Positions 1-7,215 of a stretch of 11,900 nucleotides of DNA are shown here, piece after piece. How positions within the stretch are numbered: position 1 is the first letter of the stretch; the number at the start of each line of letters is the position of its first letter. The stretch covers positions 1-11,900 of the forward strand of contig JBARPB010000086.1 of assembly GCA_049642705.1 (NCBI GenBank). Reading direction: 5' to 3'. The notes beneath the pieces were generated by a model. The model saw nothing but the letters and a program-made list of their open reading frames with translations. It was not told the DNA's origin and made no database searches. This DNA comes from CAZYPU01 sp049642705 (GTDB lineage Bacteria > Omnitrophota > Gorgyraeia > JABMRN01 > RBG-13-46-9). Position numbers and translations under genes: made by a program.

Positions 1-99
1 AAGTTGGGCATGTAAAACATCTCGCCCATCAGCATGAGCAACCGCCCCCACCCCAAAAAGCATCGCGCAAACAATTAGAAGCGATATTAGTTTTTTCAT
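1..99 (-). CDS. N-terminus of an exported protein of unknown function (runs off the left edge)
   Basis: Only the first 33 codons are inside the window. They encode a textbook Sec signal peptide: a Lys-Lys n-region (residues 2-3), a hydrophobic core around residues 4-20, and an A-H-A motif at 21-23 that predicts cleavage before Asp24. The mature part seen is only about ten residues, too short to assign a family. The start is the ATG at 99-97, preceded on the minus strand by a purine-rich AAGGAAG Shine-Dalgarno about ten bases upstream. The upstream region is unusually elaborate for a short intergenic stretch, with two promoter candidates and a triple 11-base repeat, so regulation by an OmpR/PhoB-type response regulator is an inference worth keeping. 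The protein is periplasmic, outer-membrane or secreted. Confidence is high that this is a real gene start and nil on function. Confidence 0.75.
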   Translation of the reverse strand, partial: MKKLISLLIVCAMLFGVGAVAHADGRDVLHAQL

Positions 100-132
100 T
101 TTCTTTCTTCCTTTTTTTACTATCTTACAAAC

Positions 133-162
133 TGTGTATTTTTTATCTGTGTGTTTTTTATC
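133..162. repeat. Tandem 15-bp repeat in the leader of the left-edge gene
   Basis: Two adjacent copies of TGTGTRTTTTTTATC lie at 133-147 and 148-162 and differ at one position. They lie between the downstream promoter candidate (178-208) and the start codon at 99, so they would be in the 5' untranslated region as an A-rich duplicated element. They could be a slippage product, a regulator site or a leader RNA element; the sequence does not decide. Confidence 0.75.
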
Positions 163-177
163 GCTTAACATGTACAT

Positions 178-208
178 AGTATAGCATAAAATGACTTATG
201 AATGGCAA
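178..208 (-). promoter_or_regulatory. Extended -10 promoter candidate, proximal, for the left-edge gene
   Basis: On the minus strand TGC-TATACT forms an extended -10 (TATACT at 183-178, TG at 186-185). A weak -35, TTGCCA at 208-203, is 19 bases away. The long spacer and poor -35 are typical of promoters that need an activator, and the 11-base repeats at 210-242 begin two bases upstream of the -35. This fits class II activation by an OmpR/PhoB-family regulator, which is inference. Confidence 0.4.
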
Positions 209-209
209 C

Positions 210-242
210 AGTAGTGTAACGTTAGTGTAAAACAAAAGTAAC
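210..242 (-). promoter_or_regulatory. Three 11-bp direct repeats, candidate OmpR/PhoB-family binding site
   Basis: Reading the minus strand from 242 down there are three consecutive 11-mers, GTTACTTTTGT, TTTACACTAAC and GTTACACTACT. The last two share TTACACTA exactly. An 11-base period places the TTAC cores on one face of the helix, which is how PhoB/PhoP-type winged-helix regulators bind as head-to-tail dimers. The array sits directly upstream of the proximal promoter and downstream of the distal one, so a bound protein could activate one and block the other. The repeats are seen; the protein is inferred. Confidence 0.35.
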
Positions 243-246
243 AAAG

Positions 247-275
247 ATTATAGCATAAAAGGGAGGAAATGTAAA
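247..275 (-). promoter_or_regulatory. Sigma70-type promoter, distal, for the left-edge gene
   Basis: On the minus strand TTTACA (275-270) is separated by exactly 17 bases from a perfect TATAAT (252-247), which also carries the TG extension. This is the best sigma70 consensus match in the window. Transcription would start near 240 and read toward the signal-peptide gene at 99, giving a leader of about 140 bases. The element TTTTATGCTATA around this -10 (260-249) recurs exactly at the proximal promoter (191-180). Confidence 0.55.
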
Positions 276-335
276 CTAACTTTTTTGATATCTAACCTTG
301 CTGTAAGGTGGGTTTGACGCGGAGGGATTACTTTA

Positions 336-1229
336 CTATATATACCGGTTGCCCCCTTTTGATTTTGCTTCATAAAGGGCTTCGTCCGCAAGTTTCAAGA
401 GGCGGTTTATGTCGGTTTCTTCGTCTCCTTTTACACTGACAATCCCCATGCTGAAGGTAACATTTATCCTGTTCGATTCAAAAACAATCGGTTTCTCCAT
501 GGTTCTTTTCAGCCTTTCCGCGACGACGCGTGCCTGCCGTTCGGTTTTATGCGCGAGCATTATCATAAACTCATCCCCGCCGAACCGTCCTATGAGGTCG
601 ATTTTGCGCACGAAACGCTTCAGTCTCTTCGCAAATTCGCGTATGATCGTATCGCCGGCGAGGTGGCCGAGAGTATCGTTTATCTCCTTCAAGGCGTCTA
701 TATCTATCAGCATAAACGCCAGGGGAACCCTGTTTCGGAGCGACTTTTGGAGCTCTTCCTCTGCCTGCCTCAGAAAGTAGGCCTTGTTAAGCGCACCCGT
801 CATCCAGTCAAATGTCGCCTCTTTTTTTAATTTGTCGTGTTTCTCTTTGAATTCCAGGAAATTCTTTATGCGGGCCGTGAGCTCGTCCGGCGATACCGGC
901 TTTACAAGGTAATCCACCGCGCCGCTGTGGAGCGCCCGTAATTTATGGTCTATCTTGATGCTCGCTGTCAGGAATATTACGGGCGTGTACATGTCCGCGA
1001 AATAGGGCTTTATCTTTTCCAACACCTCGAAACCCGTCATGCGCGGCATCGAGACATCGAGTATAATAAGGTCAGGGGATTCCTTTTTAAATACCTCTAC
1101 CGCCTCTTCCCCGTTACTCGCCGTGACAACCTCGTAACCTTCCGCGAGCAATATGGTCTTAATGACCTCGAGTATGCTTTCGTCATCGTCGCAGGCAAGA
1201 ATTTTCGCTCTTTTGTCTTTTGTATCCAA
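336..1229 (-). CDS. Response regulator with diguanylate cyclase output (REC-GGDEF)
   Basis: This 297-aa cytoplasmic protein should make cyclic di-GMP from two GTP when its receiver domain is phosphorylated by a histidine kinase. The REC domain (about 8-125) has the acidic pocket D14-D16, phospho-acceptor D58, T88 and K110. A short linker leads to a GGDEF domain (about 135-297) with the intact signature GGDEF at 217-221, metal-binding D176, substrate-binding N184 and an inhibitory I-site RxxD (R208-D211), so it looks active and product-inhibited. The architecture is that of PleD-like regulators with one REC. The start is a TTG at 1229: GGAGG lies six bases before it, inside the last codons of the upstream gene, and no ATG lies near. 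It is the last gene of the minus-strand block; the stop of the preceding gene is one base upstream, implying translational coupling. No partner kinase is visible. Confidence 0.93.
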   Translation of the reverse strand: MDTKDKRAKILACDDDESILEVIKTILLAEGYEVVTASNGEEAVEVFKKESPDLIILDVSMPRMTGFEVLEKIKPYFADMYTPVIFLTASIKIDHKLRALHSGAVDYLVKPVSPDELTARIKNFLEFKEKHDKLKKEATFDWMTGALNKAYFLRQAEEELQKSLRNRVPLAFMLIDIDALKEINDTLGHLAGDTIIREFAKRLKRFVRKIDLIGRFGGDEFMIMLAHKTERQARVVAERLKRTMEKPIVFESNRINVTFSMGIVSVKGDEETDINRLLKLADEALYEAKSKGGNRYI

Positions 1230-1230
1230 A

Positions 1231-2277
1231 TTATACCTCCAGGTCGTATTTGACTTTTTTTAAATCTTCTTCGGCTTCGCGGGGTCTTCCCACTTTCTCG
1301 AGTATTTGCGCCCGTAAACCGATTAAAAACTTCCTATAGGGGTTGTCCATGTCTTTCTCGAGAACACCGGTAATGTAATCGTAAGCATCCCGGTATCTTC
1401 CCCGGTCCTTAATCAATATCGCATTAAAATATCGGGCTTTTCGCACGAGCGGCAAATCGCCGGAATTCCGGATAACGTCATTATATAATTTCGCGCTCTT
1501 TTCATAGTAACCGAGAAGATGGTATGTGCGCGCTTTTATCATTTCGAATTCAAAAGGATTCTTTATATCCGGCTTTATCCGGTTAAGATACCTCCGACTG
1601 ATAACAGCCACTATCGGCTTTATTAAACGCGTAGGAACGAATTTCAAATAATCGATTGCTGTCACCATTTTGGTTGTTACATAAGCCGGGGGGTTGGAAT
1701 ATATCGATAGAAACGCAGGTTCACGCCATGCTTCCTCAAATCCCGCTCTCAATTTAACCCTCTCGTTATCCCGGATTATACCAATATCTTCTTTTATATC
1801 GGATTGCGTGGCAAAATTGCCATTTTTATTCCTGAGGTCGAGCTTAAAGGCAGAATCGACAATCACCCACCTTTTATCCGGCGCCAGCACTTCCGCTACG
1901 GAATGCGGCGAAGAGCCGGAATTATCTTTGAGAAACAGCAACCTTGAAGATATCCCTATGCTGCGGGCAAGCTGCATGAATATCCTGGCCTGCTGGTCGC
2001 ACCATCCTATCCCGGATATAAGTTTTTCAATAGCGCACGTATCAAGCCTGGCTTGACGGGGGTTGATAGGAAGCACGCTCTCATTGACAAAGTTCCTTAA
2101 GACCGTTATCTTTCCGTAAAAATCGCCTGATCCAGCGGTAACCTCCCGCGTAATATAGTAGCACATGATTTTGTTGTACCTTTTCTCCGTAATATCATAA
2201 AAGAAAATGTAATAAGACAGGGCGGTTGCCGAGATAAGCAACGCTATCAAGAAAATAAAAAATAACTTCTTTTTCAT
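1231..2277 (-). CDS. Membrane-anchored transglutaminase-like protein with helical repeat C-terminus
   Basis: The 348-aa protein starts with a hydrophobic segment (about 4-26) that acts as an uncleaved anchor or signal peptide, so the rest is probably periplasmic. Residues about 80-145 show the transglutaminase-like papain fold core: catalytic Cys in GWC (C93), His in SPHS (H125) and Asp in VDS (D141), in the right order and spacing. In bacteria such domains often act as peptidases or in peptide crosslinking, and a eukaryote-type crosslinking role should not be assumed. The C-terminal third (about 245-345) is a run of helices with TPR-like hydrophobic spacing, a likely protein-interaction platform. 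The start overlaps the upstream ligase gene by four bases (ATGA), and the stop adjoins the REC-GGDEF gene. Its substrate cannot be named. Confidence 0.8.
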   Translation of the reverse strand: MKKKLFFIFLIALLISATALSYYIFFYDITEKRYNKIMCYYITREVTAGSGDFYGKITVLRNFVNESVLPINPRQARLDTCAIEKLISGIGWCDQQARIFMQLARSIGISSRLLFLKDNSGSSPHSVAEVLAPDKRWVIVDSAFKLDLRNKNGNFATQSDIKEDIGIIRDNERVKLRAGFEEAWREPAFLSIYSNPPAYVTTKMVTAIDYLKFVPTRLIKPIVAVISRRYLNRIKPDIKNPFEFEMIKARTYHLLGYYEKSAKLYNDVIRNSGDLPLVRKARYFNAILIKDRGRYRDAYDYITGVLEKDMDNPYRKFLIGLRAQILEKVGRPREAEEDLKKVKYDLEV

Positions 2278-4193
2278 GATCCTATGCCCGTAATTAAATC
2301 CCTCACGGTAAAGGCGTCCTTAATGATCTCTCTTTTTATTTTTCTGTTGAGCGTTTTTTCAAGCCCCGAGGCAATATCATTTCGGTCCAGAAAACCGATG
2401 CCGAGGTCGAGTTCGAGCGAGTCGCCGGGGCTTATGTCCTCGAGCCTGGTATGTTCCTTAAGAAAAGCTATTATTTTACGCGCCGTTTCCTTCAGTACTA
2501 ATTCCGTGTCTTCTTTTGAAAGTTTTTTTGCCTTCGCGCCGTATTTTCCTTGCTCTCCCTGCCCCCGGCCGTAGCGCTCCTTGACAGCGTATCTTTTGAT
2601 TTTGCCGAGCATCGTTCTCGGAAGCGGATCAGTTGCCACGATAAAGCCCATGATTCTCTTATAATGCGGAAGTTTCCTCGAAACCGCTTCAATCTCCTCC
2701 TTGAGCGCCTCCCTTATGTTTTCTTCGCCGTGTTTCTCCAGAAACTGCGCCTCGGGAACGCAAACCGCCCAGAGGACATCGTTTTCCCGCACCCCGCTTT
2801 TTGCCGGCGCCTCGAATACGCACATCTCTTTAAGCGGCACCTCCTTCATGTAGGCCTTTTCTATCTCTTCGGGATGTATGTTTCCACCCCAGCTTAAAAC
2901 GATGACATCCTTTTTTCTTCCCGTTAAAAACAGGTAACCGTCTTTATCGACATATCCGAGGTCCCCCGTGTGGAACCACCCGTCTTTTATGACGCTTGCG
3001 GTAAGGTCCGGCCTCTTGTAATACCCCTTCATTATGTTGGGCCCGCGCGCGATGACGTCGCCTACCCCTTTTTCATCCCTTTCGGAAATGCGTATCTCCA
3101 CATCCGGTATAGCCACGCCGGCTGAGCCGGGTTTTTGTTTCTTCGGCGGGTTCAGGGTCAGAACCGGCGATGTCTCGGAAAGGCCGTATCCCTCCAGTAT
3201 CTTTAATCCGAATTTCGCAAGCCCTATTGCGATATTCTCGTTTAGTTTCGCGCCGCCGCTTATGTGGTAGCGCAAGGAGCCGCCGAGTTTCTTATGGGCG
3301 GTAAAAAATACGTGGCGGGCCAGGTTAAGGCCGGTCACGTTCCTGACTTTATACAGCACCTCGGAAAGCAATTTAAGCAGGGACCTCGGAAAAGCCGGTA
3401 TTTCCTCAAGTCCATCGAGAATGCCGTTATGAAACGCATGATAAACCTGTGGCACGCCTACAAAAATTGTCGGCCTTGCCTCCTCCATTGCCTTTATGAC
3501 ATCCTTCATGGCCATGCTGCCGGGGTAGATAACACTCATGCCGTAGATAAGCGGGAGTATCATGGTTACCGTCATCGGATAATTCTGGTCAAGCGGAAGG
3601 GCCGCGAAAACCCTATCCCTATACGTGCCAAGGTTCATTCTGTATAAGGAGTCGCTGTTAGAGAGGAAATTTCTGTGCGAAAGCATGACGCCCTTCGGTT
3701 TGTCGGTTGTGCCGGAGGTGTATACGATGCATGTCGTGTCATCGGGGTAGATGTCGTTAGGTAATGCCCGAGATTTATTTTGGATTGCTTCTTTGAATTC
3801 GTCCGACTCCACCGAGATAACCTTCTCCACAGACGGCGGTTTCGGAAAGCCTTGCTCCTTTACAAAAATCATCCTGCAGTCGGAATCTGCAAGCAGGTCA
3901 GCCATCTCCTTCTTTCCTATATCAGGGTTAATCGTAACCAGAATCGTGCCTATCGAAGCTGACGCGAAAAAAACAATAGGCCATTCCGGCCTGTTTTCCA
4001 GCATTATTGCTATTCTATCGCCTTTTTTAACCCCCTGTTCCGATAAAAAGGCTGATAGCGATTCTATGCTGCGGATGAGGTCAGTAAAGGAGTGTTTAAT
4101 CCATCCGTCGGCCTTTTTGTACTCAATTGCGGTGCGGTCGGCGTGTTTTAATGCGGCCTCTTTAAGCCTTCCGTATAGAGTTTCGGCCCCCAT
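2274..4193 (-). CDS. AMP-forming acyl-CoA synthetase/acyl ligase with C-terminal carrier-like domain
   Basis: This 639-aa ANL-superfamily enzyme activates a carboxylic acid, probably a fatty acid, with ATP to an acyl-adenylate. The adenylation motifs are all present: P-loop TSGTTDKPKG at 159-168 (Asp where Gly is usual at 164), EGYGLSETSP at 334-343, GWFHTGD at 405-411, the hinge region TGRKKDV at 424-430, and catalytic lysine K531 in LGKIKR. After a charged linker (about 541-565), residues 566-639 resemble an acyl carrier protein, but the expected Asp-Ser-Leu attachment site reads Gly-Phe-Leu (600-602), so it cannot carry phosphopantetheine there. The ligase probably still works on CoA or a separate carrier, with the tail structural or regulatory; this is inference. 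A strong AAGGAGG lies eight bases before the ATG. It starts 13 bases after the barrel gene and overlaps the transglutaminase gene by four. Confidence 0.9.
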   Translation of the reverse strand: MGAETLYGRLKEAALKHADRTAIEYKKADGWIKHSFTDLIRSIESLSAFLSEQGVKKGDRIAIMLENRPEWPIVFFASASIGTILVTINPDIGKKEMADLLADSDCRMIFVKEQGFPKPPSVEKVISVESDEFKEAIQNKSRALPNDIYPDDTTCIVYTSGTTDKPKGVMLSHRNFLSNSDSLYRMNLGTYRDRVFAALPLDQNYPMTVTMILPLIYGMSVIYPGSMAMKDVIKAMEEARPTIFVGVPQVYHAFHNGILDGLEEIPAFPRSLLKLLSEVLYKVRNVTGLNLARHVFFTAHKKLGGSLRYHISGGAKLNENIAIGLAKFGLKILEGYGLSETSPVLTLNPPKKQKPGSAGVAIPDVEIRISERDEKGVGDVIARGPNIMKGYYKRPDLTASVIKDGWFHTGDLGYVDKDGYLFLTGRKKDVIVLSWGGNIHPEEIEKAYMKEVPLKEMCVFEAPAKSGVRENDVLWAVCVPEAQFLEKHGEENIREALKEEIEAVSRKLPHYKRIMGFIVATDPLPRTMLGKIKRYAVKERYGRGQGEQGKYGAKAKKLSKEDTELVLKETARKIIAFLKEHTRLEDISPGDSLELDLGIGFLDRNDIASGLEKTLNRKIKREIIKDAFTVRDLITGIGS

Positions 4194-4206
4194 GGCAAAT
4201 ACCTCC

Positions 4207-4899
4207 TTAGAACATGTACGCTACCGCTGTCGAAAAAGCATTTTCGTCAAAAAGCCGCGCCTCAACGTTGACCCTTATCCTATCCTCAAGAATCCAGAAA
4301 TCCGAGCCGAAAACAAAGCCGATGTGGTCCAGCGAATACCGCCTTTTCTTATCGTGCTTGTTTATGTTGTAGACGAGTTCGCAGTCGGAGAGTTTCATTC
4401 CTGCGTAAGGGGTTAAATACTTGAATTTCCTCGTCACCAGGCCGCATACCTGCCAGTCGTCGAGGAAGGATTCGTATTTATCGTCGTCTATGCTCCTATC
4501 CTGCGGGTGCACGCTGAGGTGCTGGGCGCCGACTATGATGCGAACGCCTGTCCCGGCATGCTCAAAAAACCTGACTCTCAGGCCGTATCCGCCGGCGAAC
4601 CCTGTGCGGAATTCGAGTTTCGGCAGATGAATTCCGCCTTTCAGTCTTACATCGCCCGCGCCTACTTTGCCGTCCAGGGTAAGCCATTCAAATATGCCCA
4701 CTGAAAGAATGAAAAAATGGTCCGCCGTCCTCAGGTTTCCGTATGAACGCCCGAGCGGCCTCTTGAACATGTTGCTGTATTCATAACCCGCTTCTATCTT
4801 CCCACCTTCAAGAAGCCTTGTCCCGTTGGACGGCGCCGCGAAAAGCGCTCCCGCAAAGGTGAAAGAAATGATAACGATACTCGTTGTCAACCTCATCAT
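4207..4899 (-). CDS. Outer-membrane beta-barrel protein, unknown function
   Basis: This 230-aa protein begins with a signal peptide (about 1-24, likely cleavage after LFA). It continues as alternating amphipathic strands and ends in Tyr-Met-Phe, with the C-terminal aromatic residue that serves as the BAM recognition signal of outer-membrane barrels. The size fits a barrel of about 8-10 strands. A longer frame opens at 4926, but I place the start at 4899: AGGA sits six bases before this ATG, the signal peptide then begins at the first residue, and the start follows the upstream methyltransferase stop by one base. The next codon is also ATG, so 4896 is possible. It is followed 13 bases later by the acyl ligase gene. 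The sequence does not show a known barrel family such as PagP, PagL or OmpW, so any enzymatic or pore role is open. Confidence 0.75.
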   Translation of the reverse strand: MMRLTTSIVIISFTFAGALFAAPSNGTRLLEGGKIEAGYEYSNMFKRPLGRSYGNLRTADHFFILSVGIFEWLTLDGKVGAGDVRLKGGIHLPKLEFRTGFAGGYGLRVRFFEHAGTGVRIIVGAQHLSVHPQDRSIDDDKYESFLDDWQVCGLVTRKFKYLTPYAGMKLSDCELVYNINKHDKKRRYSLDHIGFVFGSDFWILEDRIRVNVEARLFDENAFSTAVAYMF

Positions 4900-4900
4900 T

Positions 4901-5392
4901 TTATTTCCTAAGCCATATCTTGACATTTTCCGCCGGAAACATGTACGTCCAGAATCTCTCGTAACTTCGGGGATATTTATTCGCCAGGTATTTTATTCCC
5001 CAGAACCTAAAACTTTTATAGAATGTAATTTCCCTTTTGGCAAGTTTGAAGGGGACCTTTTTTAAAATTTCGTCTATCATGAAATACGAAAAATAACGCT
5101 TGTGCTGCGGCTCCGAATAGGCGACATAACAGGAAAAGTGCGGCGTCTCGATAAAACAGGTGCGTCCCGGTTTGATGATTCTGTATATCTCGTTTAAAAA
5201 TTTTATCGGGTCGTCCACGTGCTCTATGATATGTTTTGCGTATATTTTATCGATTTCGTCCTTTTCGATGGGATACGGATATTTGTTCAAATCCCATATA
5301 ATATCCGCCTGGGTATCTTTGTTTACATCAAGCCCTATAGCGCCTTTTATCTTGTTGTTTCCGCATCCTATGTCCAGTACCTTCTCAGGCAT
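4901..5392 (-). CDS. Small class I SAM-dependent methyltransferase (paralogue B)
   Basis: The 163-aa protein has motif I VLDIGCG at the N-terminus, an acidic GLDV strand, the DLNKYPYP segment, the HIIEH motif typical of Methyltransf_11-like enzymes, and KPG followed by ETPHFS. It should transfer a methyl group from S-adenosylmethionine; the acceptor is unknown. The C-terminal half (ITFYKSF, YERFWTYMFPAEN) is shared with the neighbour at 5427-5948, so the two are tandem paralogues. A GTG at 5416 would add eight residues but lacks a Shine-Dalgarno. The ATG at 5392 has AAGGA eight bases upstream and starts right before motif I, so I prefer it. The protein is soluble and cytoplasmic by sequence. 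Confidence 0.85.
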   Translation of the reverse strand: MPEKVLDIGCGNNKIKGAIGLDVNKDTQADIIWDLNKYPYPIEKDEIDKIYAKHIIEHVDDPIKFLNEIYRIIKPGRTCFIETPHFSCYVAYSEPQHKRYFSYFMIDEILKKVPFKLAKREITFYKSFRFWGIKYLANKYPRSYERFWTYMFPAENVKIWLRK

Positions 5393-5426
5393 TTGATTTT
5401 TCCTTGCCTCGCCCACGGCGGGCTTT

Positions 5427-5948
5427 TTATTTTACAGGCCGCAGGCGAAACACCAGGTTCTCCGCGGGGATAATATAAGCCCAGAACCTCTCGTAATAAA
5501 GGGGGAACTTATTGAACAGCATGTGGAGAAAATACCTCCTGAAAGCCCTGTGGAAGGTTATTCTCCTCTTTATCAGGGTGAATTTTTTATCCGTGGTCGT
5601 CCACTTCGTCATGCCGCCTTCAAGATAGCCGTCCAGGGCGAAATAACTGAATCTCAATTTATGCGCGGGTGCGTTCGCGCACCACGAAGTGTGGTGCGGG
5701 ACTTCTATGTAAATCTCGCCGGCGCTTGAGCATGTCCTGTGCAACTCCCGCATCGGGCCGTCTATGCCGTCCAGATGCTCAAGCACGTGGTGACATGTTA
5801 TATTTTCAAACCGGTTATCTTCGAACGGCCAGGGGATTTTATTTAGATCATGAACCACGTCCGGGGCGTGTCCGGGATCTATATCGAGCGTGACGGCGCC
5901 GGGCTCTTTTTTACCGGCCGAGCCGAGTACTAATTTCTTCTTTTCCAC
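5427..5948 (-). CDS. Small class I SAM-dependent methyltransferase (paralogue A)
   Basis: This 173-aa protein matches the next gene through its length: LVLGSAG (a divergent motif I), LDID, HDLNKIPWPF, HHVLEH, EVPHHTS, FSYF, RRITFHRAFR and YERFWAYIIPAEN. It is a SAM-dependent methyltransferase of the small Methyltransf_11-like type with unknown acceptor. Compared with its paralogue, motif I lacks the GCG pattern and reads LGSAG, which is also seen in functional relatives, so activity is likely but not certain. The start is GTG at 5948, with GGAG nine bases upstream; that Shine-Dalgarno overlaps the TAG stop of the SGNH gene, implying coupling. Divergence between the two copies is large, so they may act on different acceptors or form a heterodimer (inference). 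Confidence 0.83.
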   Translation of the reverse strand: MEKKKLVLGSAGKKEPGAVTLDIDPGHAPDVVHDLNKIPWPFEDNRFENITCHHVLEHLDGIDGPMRELHRTCSSAGEIYIEVPHHTSWCANAPAHKLRFSYFALDGYLEGGMTKWTTTDKKFTLIKRRITFHRAFRRYFLHMLFNKFPLYYERFWAYIIPAENLVFRLRPVK

Positions 5949-5960
5949 CGGGAATATCTC

Positions 5961-7208
5961 CTACATGGCCTTTAATTGGCCTTCTTTTATTATATCATAT
6001 TCAAGCGCTTCCCTGAAGGCCTTATCCTTCACTATGGCTTCCGCTGTTATCTTATTCGCTTCCGGCGTGAAGTGGCCGTCAATGGGGAAAAAAAGTTCTT
6101 TATCGTTATTCTCCAGTAAAGCCGGAAGAACGTTTATGCATGGGATGTTGTTTCTTTTCGCGTAATCCTCCAGCAAATCAAACGCATAGTAATCGTCGTA
6201 TGTTACGCCTTCCTTAAACCCCCAGCTCTTCCTGCCTTCCGCCCACTGGTAAGGGCCGACCTGGATACCGCGCGGGAAGATTACGAGCATCATCGGTATC
6301 CCCCTTTCGGTCAGCGCGCCTTTCAGGAGGTTTAGATATTTCTCTGTTCTTTTGAAGTGCTCGGTTATTTGCGGGAGCCTGTCTCTTCCTCTTATCATGA
6401 AGTGCACGTCGTATTTTATGGACTTAAATTTTCCCTCTTCCGGCTTCTTGGTCACGATAAGGACCTTGGACCTTTTTCCCTCCATCTTGGCCTTTATATA
6501 ATTCTTAAGCCCCAGTATCCGTATCTTGTCGATAAGCCGGATGACTTTATTGTGAATGTAAACGCACAGCCTGCTGTGCATCCTCATGATTTTCCACCAG
6601 TCTCTTTTTCCGTCAACGAAAGCCGGGTCGCAGCGAATTATGTTGCCGGAGGCGTCATACACGAGGCTTTTTTCATAGCGCCAGTCGTCGGCGAGGTCGG
6701 AAAAATCAAAAAGGTAAAGCACGATGTCCGGCTTAAACTGCAGGAATTCGTCTCTAACCCTTAAATAATGCAAAAGCGGCGAATAACTTCCGAAGCCGGC
6801 GTTTATTACTTCCGTCCTTTTTCCCTCGTCGGCAAGGTACTTCTCGATTAAAAAAGGTATGGTTTCGTCTTCTTCCGCGCCTACCCCGAACGTAAAGGAA
6901 TCGCCTATGACCATGACGCGCGGTACGCCTAACCTTTTGTTCTTGTCGATGTCCCCTCCGCGAAAGCCGTAGTTGTTTATCCTTACCGCCACGTCAAATT
7001 CGTTGTTCTTCGACGCAACCATGCGCGAGCGCCTGTTCGGCTTAAAGGAATAGTGGTATTTCCTGTTTACCTCGCCCATGCAGGCCTTAAGGCCCCTGTT
7101 CTTGTTGAATAAATCTCGGATACGAAACCCCGCTTCCGCTACCAGCGCGATTACAAAAAGTGTGGCCAGCGCAATCGCTAAATTGCTAATAATCTTTTTA
7201 ACCCGCAT
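5961..7208 (-). CDS. Membrane-anchored SGNH-fold esterase/acyltransferase-like protein
   Basis: The 415-aa protein has an N-terminal membrane anchor (about 6-26) followed by an SGNH/GDSL domain. Block I is IGDSFTFG with nucleophile S104, block II is NAGFGSYS (138 region), and the terminal D-x-H block is DGHF with D377 and H379. The usual block III Asn is not obvious (FSDL at 169-172), so the oxyanion hole may differ. Relatives of this layout include AlgX/AlgJ-like O-acetyltransferases of exopolysaccharide systems and free-standing esterases. Without a neighbouring MBOAT acyl donor protein an esterase is equally likely. The catalytic part should lie outside the cytoplasmic membrane. The start at 7208 has only a weak, distant Shine-Dalgarno. 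It follows the 48-aa gene by seven bases and is coupled to the first methyltransferase gene, so carbohydrate or lipid modification is a reasonable inference. Confidence 0.8.
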   Translation of the reverse strand: MRVKKIISNLAIALATLFVIALVAEAGFRIRDLFNKNRGLKACMGEVNRKYHYSFKPNRRSRMVASKNNEFDVAVRINNYGFRGGDIDKNKRLGVPRVMVIGDSFTFGVGAEEDETIPFLIEKYLADEGKRTEVINAGFGSYSPLLHYLRVRDEFLQFKPDIVLYLFDFSDLADDWRYEKSLVYDASGNIIRCDPAFVDGKRDWWKIMRMHSRLCVYIHNKVIRLIDKIRILGLKNYIKAKMEGKRSKVLIVTKKPEEGKFKSIKYDVHFMIRGRDRLPQITEHFKRTEKYLNLLKGALTERGIPMMLVIFPRGIQVGPYQWAEGRKSWGFKEGVTYDDYYAFDLLEDYAKRNNIPCINVLPALLENNDKELFFPIDGHFTPEANKITAEAIVKDKAFREALEYDIIKEGQLKAM

Positions 7209-7215
7209 TTTTTAT

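Noticed and set aside
294..308. ACCTT-N5-AAGGT hairpin after the REC-GGDEF gene as a terminator
   Set aside because: A five-pair stem with no T-tract following on the minus strand is not a convincing terminator.
549..1253. Plus-strand open frames opposite the REC-GGDEF gene
   Set aside because: They are antisense to a fully motif-supported coding sequence and show no domain, signal peptide or ribosome-binding site of their own.
4900..4926. Upstream start at 4926 for the beta-barrel protein
   Set aside because: It would put nine extra residues before the signal peptide and overlap the methyltransferase gene by 26 bases, whereas the ATG at 4899 has AGGA at good spacing.
5411..5433. GCCC-N5-GGGC followed by TTTTTATTTT, resembling a plus-strand intrinsic terminator
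   Set aside because: The stem is only four base pairs and no plus-strand gene precedes it; it lies between two minus-strand methyltransferase genes where the T-run is the end of the first coding sequence.
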